From Bacteroidota bacterium (lineage in GTDB: Bacteria; Bacteroidota; Bacteroidia; Chitinophagales; Chitinophagaceae), in NCBI GenBank assembly GCA_023440945.1, contig JAEZRL010000430.1, positions 1-10,011 of the forward strand: a stretch of 10,011 nt of DNA, in the 5' to 3' direction. This document shows positions 6,298 through 10,011 of this stretch, piece by piece. Below the pieces are notes generated by a model. The model was not told the origin of the DNA and made no database searches. It saw only the letters and a program-made list of their open reading frames with translations. Positions within the stretch are counted from its first letter, which is position 1; every line of letters starts with the position of its first letter. The position numbers were made by a program, and so were the translations under genes.

Positions 6298-6497
6298 GCA
6301 CACAACGTTCAGGTATTGCCGAAGGCGGGATATTTCATAACGTCCAGCCCGGCAACTAAAGTTAATTAGAATTAGAACAGCTCAATCACCCAACAATGAC
6401 CGAGCGAAGCCGGTCACCTGAAGCTAACGTTGATAAGCGAAACAGAGGTTCATGGTTACTACTTCAGCCCCGCTTTTGGCAATACTATGTTGTGTGC
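6298..6497 (-). repeat. attC-like spacer 1 (200 bases)
   Basis: On the plus strand the outer ends are GCACACAACGTT at 6298-6309 and GTTGTGTGC at 6489-6497, which are reverse complements over 9 bases. The inner arms GTATTGCCGAAGGCGGG (6313-6329) and CCCGCTTTTGGCAATAC (6469-6485) pair at 15 of 17 positions, both mismatches being G where the perfect partner would have A (possible G-T pairs). A smaller pairing TTGCCG/CGGCAA lies in the left half, and TGACCG/CGGTCA near the middle. The middle also holds a second left-end-like core, AGCTAACGTT (about 6422-6431). In the gene direction (minus) it begins 3 bases after the stop of unit 2 and ends 1 base before the start of unit 1. Confidence 0.72.
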
Positions 6498-6500
6498 AGT

Positions 6501-7157
6501 TTATCTAATGTAAAAGCCATAAGCCCCAGTTGTTTTCTCGATTACTGCACCCGTTTCTGCGTCGAGTTTCAGAATTTCCATCATTCCTTCGTCTTTTCCA
6601 TTTTGTCCCGCAGATTTTGTTATGTTGTTTGTAATGGTGTAGATATACTTTTTTAGGTTTTTGTCATAAGAAAGGTATGGCGACGACCGACCAAGCGTAG
6701 TGTCCTTTAGCAGGGTTGATCCTATTTCCGCTGCTGTTTGCTCGGTGATAAAACTGGGAGGTTCATTTTTCCAAACAAAATTCGGTATGAAGTCAAGCTG
6801 AATTGGTTCTGCAAGTTGCAAGTCTTTCGTTAGTTTAACCCAAGTTGCATATTTCAACCCTTTGACTTCAGGATAATTGAAATCAAATAGTACCCATATT
6901 TCTGTCCAGCCATTTTTCAGTCGTTTACCTGGTAATAGGGTTTTTGTTGGAATGTACCCATATTTTTTTTGTCTGTCGCCAAGAATGTAATACGATCCCT
7001 TTCTGTATTCAAATTTGAAGTATTTGAAAACTTTTTCGCCGATAGTGTCGAGCAGGAACTTTTTCGAAGTCTCTATAGCTTCGTCAGTTTTTGTCCTTTG
7101 GCTGATAGCTGTGAATGTCGTCGTCAGAGCTAAAAAGAAGATGAAGATTATTTTCAT
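6501..7157 (-). CDS. Exported hypothetical protein with a PepSY-like C terminus, unit 2
   Basis: This 218-residue protein starts at ATG 7157 with a clear signal peptide, MKIIFIFFLALTTTFTAISQ, cleaved probably after AIS. The frame extends 20 codons further to TTG 7217, but that segment has no signal-peptide character and reaches into the repeat, so I reject it. The mature part has a central section rich in aromatic residues (GWTEIWVLFDFNYPEVKGLKYATWVKL). The C-terminal section, KYIYTITNNITKSAGQNGKDEGMMEILKLDAETGAVIEKTTG, resembles the PepSY pattern, in which a beta strand is followed by D-A-x-TG-x-V. Function is unknown and the PepSY link is tentative; it is probably periplasmic. Its ends are bracketed by GTTGTGTGC and GCACACAAC. 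The stop codon is 3 bases from the repeat and the start is 52 bases from it. Confidence 0.75.
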   Translation of the reverse strand: MKIIFIFFLALTTTFTAISQRTKTDEAIETSKKFLLDTIGEKVFKYFKFEYRKGSYYILGDRQKKYGYIPTKTLLPGKRLKNGWTEIWVLFDFNYPEVKGLKYATWVKLTKDLQLAEPIQLDFIPNFVWKNEPPSFITEQTAAEIGSTLLKDTTLGRSSPYLSYDKNLKKYIYTITNNITKSAGQNGKDEGMMEILKLDAETGAVIEKTTGAYGFYIR

Positions 7158-7209
7158 TTCTGCAATTTGTTTGGTGAACTTTTGGAAAGATGCAGAATGT
7201 CGAGCAATT

Positions 7210-7413
7210 GCACACAACGTTCAGGGCTTGCTGCTGTGCTGGTATTTTATGATTGTCAGCCTGGCAACGGAAGCCGATTGAAAAACCAAAGTACAAAATA
7301 TATTCTGTTGCTCAACAACGTAATGTCGGCTGGAACTACTGCTGAAAAGCGATACCAAAAGTTGATGCTGCGTAATGTCCGCCAGCATAGCAGCAAACCG
7401 ATTGTTGTATGCC
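7210..7413 (-). repeat. attC-like spacer 2 (204 bases)
   Basis: The plus-strand left end is GCACACAACGTT (7210-7221) and the right end is GTTGTATGCC (7404-7413). The inner arms TTGCTGCTGTGCTGG (7228-7242) and CCAGCATAGCAGCAA (7382-7396) pair at 14 of 15 positions. This arm sequence is unlike those of spacers 1, 3 and 4, though the position is the same. A further small hairpin, ATGCTG (7365-7370) with CAGCAT (7383-7388), lies in the right half. Interior segments (GGTATTTTATGATTGTCAGCC, split as seen in spacers 1 and 4, and AACGGAAGCCGATT) are shared with spacer 4. Confidence 0.75.
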
Positions 7414-7414
7414 G

Positions 7415-8386
7415 TTAATCTTTCAGGTAGAAAATTATTTTATCCTTGAAAACCTTTGTTAGTTCAGCCATTTCCTTCTGTGTATGATGAGTGCCGTCCA
7501 AGAAGATTGTTTTCAAATTGGGTAGCTTACTATTAATCTGTTCTGCAAATTCCTTTGTGATATGCAGATTTGTGTTGTTGCCAAAATTAAGGTTCTGAAT
7601 ATTTTTTAAGTTTAAAATCTCATTCGGTAATGTTTTAAGGTCGTTGTATCTAAAATCTAAGTCTCGTAAACTTGAAAGTTGGCAGATACTTAAAGGAAAC
7701 GATGTGAGCTTGTTGTCGTAAAGGTCTAATTCTTCCAAAAGCTGAAGATTGCTTAATGCACTTGGAAGGCTTTTGATTTTGTTTTGTGATAGGTCAAGTT
7801 CAATCAAGCTGTCCAGTCTTCCAATGCTGCTTGAAAGAACTGTTATGCTGTTCTGTGAAAGACTTAAATATTTCAGCCTTCTCAACTTAGTTACTGGTTC
7901 GGGAACATCTCTCAATCTGCAAGAAATAAGGCTTAGTAATTCTAAGTCAGGCAGCTTTGAAAAATTACGAGCTAATGTGTCAACAGTTACACTGCTATCC
8001 CTAAATGCGAAATCTAAACTCACCAATTGTGGCATTTCAAATACCACTTTCGGAAAGTAGCTCAGCTTCGTCCATGTCAGGTTTAATGATTTTAAGGAAG
8101 CAAGGTACTTGATATCTTCTGGAACATACGCAAGTGACGTACTATTTGCATTTATGATTTCCACACCTTTTAAGTTACCAATAGGCAACACTGTATCTTC
8201 TGGCTTAAACCCCAACCGAAACAGTTTGTTAGCTGGCACGTCTGGTTTATTTGTTTTGTACTTGTAATAGTTCTCCTGCCAAGATGGGTGCTGAGTTGAA
8301 GTATTGCTTGTTGCATTTTGTCCGTCTGAACAGGAAGCTATAAAAAGCATTAAAGTAAAAAGCTTGATATTTAGTACGGTTAGCAT
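7415..8386 (-). CDS. Leucine-rich repeat lipoprotein, unit 3
   Basis: The protein begins with a lipoprotein signal, MLTVLNIKLFTLMLFIASC, with the lipobox Cys at residue 19 from the ATG at 8386. It then carries a linker of about 55 residues and roughly eight leucine-rich repeats of about 23 residues, for example LKYLSLSQNSITVLSSSIGRL, LIELDLSQNKIKSLPSALSNL and LEELDLYDNKLTSFPLSICQL. The LxxLxLxxNxLxxLPxxIxxL pattern is that of bacterial and small Ras-group type repeats, which bind other proteins. No effector or enzyme domain follows; the end is a short capping section ending FYLKD. The protein should be membrane-attached and exposed outside the cytosol. The frame also has an ATG at 8398, which lies inside the spacer end GGCATACAAC; I prefer 8386 because it has A-rich sequence before it and gives a standard signal peptide. 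Stop and start lie 2 and 8 bases from the flanking spacers. Confidence 0.86.
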   Translation of the reverse strand: MLTVLNIKLFTLMLFIASCSDGQNATSNTSTQHPSWQENYYKYKTNKPDVPANKLFRLGFKPEDTVLPIGNLKGVEIINANSTSLAYVPEDIKYLASLKSLNLTWTKLSYFPKVVFEMPQLVSLDFAFRDSSVTVDTLARNFSKLPDLELLSLISCRLRDVPEPVTKLRRLKYLSLSQNSITVLSSSIGRLDSLIELDLSQNKIKSLPSALSNLQLLEELDLYDNKLTSFPLSICQLSSLRDLDFRYNDLKTLPNEILNLKNIQNLNFGNNTNLHITKEFAEQINSKLPNLKTIFLDGTHHTQKEMAELTKVFKDKIIFYLKD

Positions 8387-8394
8387 TTTTAATG

Positions 8395-8596
8395 GCATAC
8401 AACGTTCCAGGTTTGGCGAAGTGCGGATAGTAGCATTCCGTCTGCCCGTACTGTTGCTGATTTTTTATTTAAAGTTCAAGATAAAAATTTTTGTTGAGTA
8501 AAGTTCCGTCGCCCCGACAACTGCAGCACAATAGCAAAACAAAAGTTGATGTGCATGATGTCAAGCCCGCATTTTGCCAAACCACTTGTTAGCTGC
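8395..8596 (-). repeat. attC-like spacer 3 (202 bases)
   Basis: The plus-strand left end is GCATACAACGTT (8395-8406) and the right end is GTTAGCTGC (8588-8596). The inner arms GGTTTGGCGAAGTGCGG (8410-8426) and CCGCATTTTGCCAAACC (8567-8583) pair at 15 of 17 positions, and both differences again put G where A would pair perfectly. A block TAGCATTCCGTCTGCCCG (8431-8448) recurs in spacer 4 at another distance from the end. The right half (AAAAGTTGATG, then ATGATGTCAAGCCCGC) matches the corresponding part of spacer 2 in layout. Confidence 0.75.
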
Positions 8597-8599
8597 GGA

Positions 8600-9328
8600 T
8601 TAGAACTTAAATAAGTCGTCAATATTCATCTTGTCATATTGAACATTTTCTTTTTCGAATACAACTTTCTGACCGTTTAAGGAATACCAAACGCTCCAAT
8701 TGAATGGCTTATAATAAATTCCAAATCTGTCGTTGTCAAACCACTTATTAGTCTTAACAAGTTTATAAATAGAGTCATACCACCACCAGTTACGTTTGTC
8801 AAAAAGCTTAACAGTTTTAAAGTTTTCCTTTATTAAAAATGTAACATACAAACTCGTCACTAAATCTGTTTTTTCTATGCATAGTTCAGCAGACTTTTTT
8901 TTATCTCTCGATACCTTCGCAGGGTACTCAATTTTGAATTGGAAGTTGTTTTCTAAAACTTCTTTATAGGCTCTTTCAAATACAGCTTCGTCCCATTTGT
9001 ATTCCTCACTCAATTGAATCATGCAACTATGAATGATGTCAAGAACATACTGATATTTTCCTCGTTTATCAAGGTTCAAATACTTTTCATAAATAAATTC
9101 TGGAGCTATTGATTTCAATGAACCGTCAGTCCAAGTTCGATTCCAAATTTTGTGGTATGATGGGACGATGCTAACACGAGTGGTATTCGGAGGTTTATAT
9201 CCATACATTTTGCTAACATATAAGTCGCTTATGTAGTTTTGAAGAGCCCTTTCTTCCCAATATTCGGGTGTGTCATTTTTATAACGAGTCTCTGCGTATA
9301 ATGTAATGTCGGAAAATGGAGTGCTCAT
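8600..9328 (-). CDS. Hypothetical cytosolic protein rich in aromatic residues, unit 4
   Basis: This 242-residue protein has no signal peptide, membrane segment or motif I can name. It is unusually rich in Tyr, Trp and Phe, with clusters such as SYHKIWNRTWTDG (about residues 57-69), KLFDKRNWWWYDSIYKLVKTNKWFDNDRFG and YYKPFNWSVWYSLNG near the C terminus. The middle (YLNLDKRGKYQYVLDIIHSCMIQLSEEYKWDEAVFERAYKEVLE) looks helical. This is compatible with a globular ligand- or protein-binding protein, but no function can be claimed. ATG at 9328 is 5 bases from the spacer end GCAGCTAAC, and the TAA stop is 3 bases from GTTAGCTGC, so the ORF fills its unit almost completely. It shares strand and spacing, but no sequence relation, with the neighbouring units. 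Confidence 0.75.
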   Translation of the reverse strand: MSTPFSDITLYAETRYKNDTPEYWEERALQNYISDLYVSKMYGYKPPNTTRVSIVPSYHKIWNRTWTDGSLKSIAPEFIYEKYLNLDKRGKYQYVLDIIHSCMIQLSEEYKWDEAVFERAYKEVLENNFQFKIEYPAKVSRDKKKSAELCIEKTDLVTSLYVTFLIKENFKTVKLFDKRNWWWYDSIYKLVKTNKWFDNDRFGIYYKPFNWSVWYSLNGQKVVFEKENVQYDKMNIDDLFKF

Positions 9329-9333
9329 AAGTT

Positions 9334-9533
9334 GCAGCTAACGTTTATCGGCTTGGCGAAGGCAGGATATTTTATGATGTCCAGCCGATAACCGAAGCCG
9401 ATTAAAGAACTAAAATAAAAAATTATTTAATGAAGCCTAATAGCATTCCGTCTGACCGATATGTAGCTGATAGCGATTTGAAGATGGGGCTTTATCCGTC
9501 CAGCCCCACTGACGCCAAACCGCTGTTACCGGC
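9334..9533 (-). repeat. attC-like spacer 4 (200 bases)
   Basis: The plus-strand left end is GCAGCTAACGTT (9334-9345) and the right end is GTTACCGGC (9525-9533). The inner arms CGGCTTGGCG (9349-9358) and CGCCAAACCG (9513-9522) pair at 9 of 10 positions. Each half also has its own perfect hairpin: TTATCGGCT with AGCCGATAA in the left half, and TGGGGCT (9485-9491) with AGCCCCA (9502-9508) in the right half. The right end predicts that the unit to the right, whose start is outside the window, begins after GCCGGTAACGTT on the plus strand. Confidence 0.73.
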
Positions 9534-9543
9534 ATGTGGTTCA

Positions 9544-10011
9544 TCACTCAAATGAATTTGTCTTAATAATGTTTTTTATCTGCGTCAATATTTCCAGTTG
9601 GTGTTTTGATTTTTGATATGTATGATTAGAAGTATCTGCCAGACCCTCTAAAACTCTACTTTTCTTGTCAATTTGTTTATCAATGAAAGTCTTCAAGTCG
9701 TCTATGAACTTTTTCTGCTTATAAATCGTTGTCTGTTGCTCTCGCCATGTGTTTTCCTGTCTCAGAATAATTTCCGTTAGTTCTTCTGTGTTATGGGGTC
9801 TTACTTCTTGATGAATTTCCTTACAGTCAAAAATGTATTCAGCATTGTCAAAATAGGTATCAATTACAAGCCGCTTTTTGCCGTCCACATCCAATTCCTC
9901 AATATCGGCATCTTCCTCATAAGAAATCAAAGTGTCCAATTTTGCTTTGTCAAGCTGGGTCTTTTCAACTCCTGCAAGTCTCCAAACTCTGATTGCGTCC
10001 AGTCTGAAAGG
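9544..10011 (-). CDS. Hypothetical protein with C-terminal coiled coil, unit 5, 5' partial
   Basis: The frame is open to the right edge, so the start lies outside the window; an internal TTG at 9939 is not a convincing start because the 24 codons before it (beginning PFRLDAIRVWRLAGVEKTQL) read as normal protein. At least 155 residues are visible. After an acidic section (ISYEEDADIEELDVDGKK) and strands (RLVIDTYFDNAEYIFDCKEIH), the C-terminal 85 residues are strongly helical and charged (EELTEIILRQENTWREQQTTIYKQKKFIDDLKTFIDKQ), which suggests a coiled coil and self-assembly or partner binding. I do not recognise a family. No membrane segment is visible. The TGA stop lies 10 bases from the end of spacer 4. 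Confidence 0.7.
   Translation of the reverse strand, partial: PFRLDAIRVWRLAGVEKTQLDKAKLDTLISYEEDADIEELDVDGKKRLVIDTYFDNAEYIFDCKEIHQEVRPHNTEELTEIILRQENTWREQQTTIYKQKKFIDDLKTFIDKQIDKKSRVLEGLADTSNHTYQKSKHQLEILTQIKNIIKTNSFE

Noticed and set aside
7155..7217. N-terminal extension of the unit 2 protein from TTG 7217
   Set aside because: The extra 20 residues run into the spacer end and precede a perfect signal peptide; ATG 7157 is the better start.
6181..7418. Plus-strand ORFs overlapping spacers 1 and 2 and the unit 2 gene
   Set aside because: They are opposite-strand shadows and read through palindromic spacers; the minus-strand genes explain the region.
6298..9533. Spacers as copies of one MITE with terminal inverted repeats
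   Set aside because: A MITE predicts the same ends in every copy and flanking target duplications. Here the variable ends match across genes rather than consistently within spacers, and the inner arms differ between spacers while still pairing.
6298..9533. CRISPR array
   Set aside because: The repeats are about 200 bases, degenerate and separated by 650-970 base ORFs; no short regular repeat-spacer pattern exists.

Overview
The window looks like chromosomal DNA of a Bacteroidota bacterium, probably close to Chitinophagaceae. I infer this from protein style (lipoboxes ending in SC or AC, a PduO-type adenosyltransferase, a diheme cytochrome of the reaction-centre c type, a YtcJ-like amidohydrolase lipoprotein), AT-rich spacers, and the general lack of strong Shine-Dalgarno sequences. 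I could not run a search, so the taxonomy is inference.

Left half (1-4753): ordinary chromosomal genes. A cobalamin adenosyltransferase gene enters from the left edge and converges with a DUF2892-like membrane protein gene. After a 262-base gap with a bidirectional terminator come a c-type cytochrome and a small membrane protein (both minus), a START-like SRPBCC protein (plus), a GNAT acetyltransferase (minus) and a large amidohydrolase lipoprotein (minus).

Middle (4754-5903): a REPtron. One REP-associated tyrosine transposase gene (RAYT, HUH/Y1 class) is flanked by palindromic repeats built on CCGCAATGTC/GACATTGCGG. Two copies lie upstream, 219 bases apart and identical at 60 of 61 positions. 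One full palindrome and one half-site lie downstream.

Right half (about 5830-10011): the unusual part. Five cassette-like units, all on the minus strand, each carry one ORF (the leftmost carries two overlapping ORFs) with no functional relation to each other. They are separated by four imperfectly palindromic spacers of 200-204 bases. Each spacer begins (plus strand) with GCNNNYAACGTT and ends with GTTRNNNGC. Two rules hold. (1) The variable 9-10 base end on one side of a gene is the reverse complement of the end on the other side of the same gene (GTTGTGTGC/GCACACAAC for unit 2, GTTGTATGCC/GGCATACAAC for unit 3, GTTAGCTGC/GCAGCTAAC for unit 4). (2) Inside each spacer the inner arms pair with each other, but their sequence differs between spacers. 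These are the rules that integron gene cassettes and their attC sites obey. The sites are longer than usual attC sites, their core departs from RYYYAAC/GTTRRRY, and no integrase is in the window. I read this as a chromosomal integron-like cassette array (or a cluster of attC-like sites without an integrase) of a divergent type. The ORFs almost fill their units: stop codons lie 2-10 bases from the downstream site, and three of four starts lie 1-8 bases from the upstream site. The REP elements cut into the left end of the array and appear to have truncated its last ORF.
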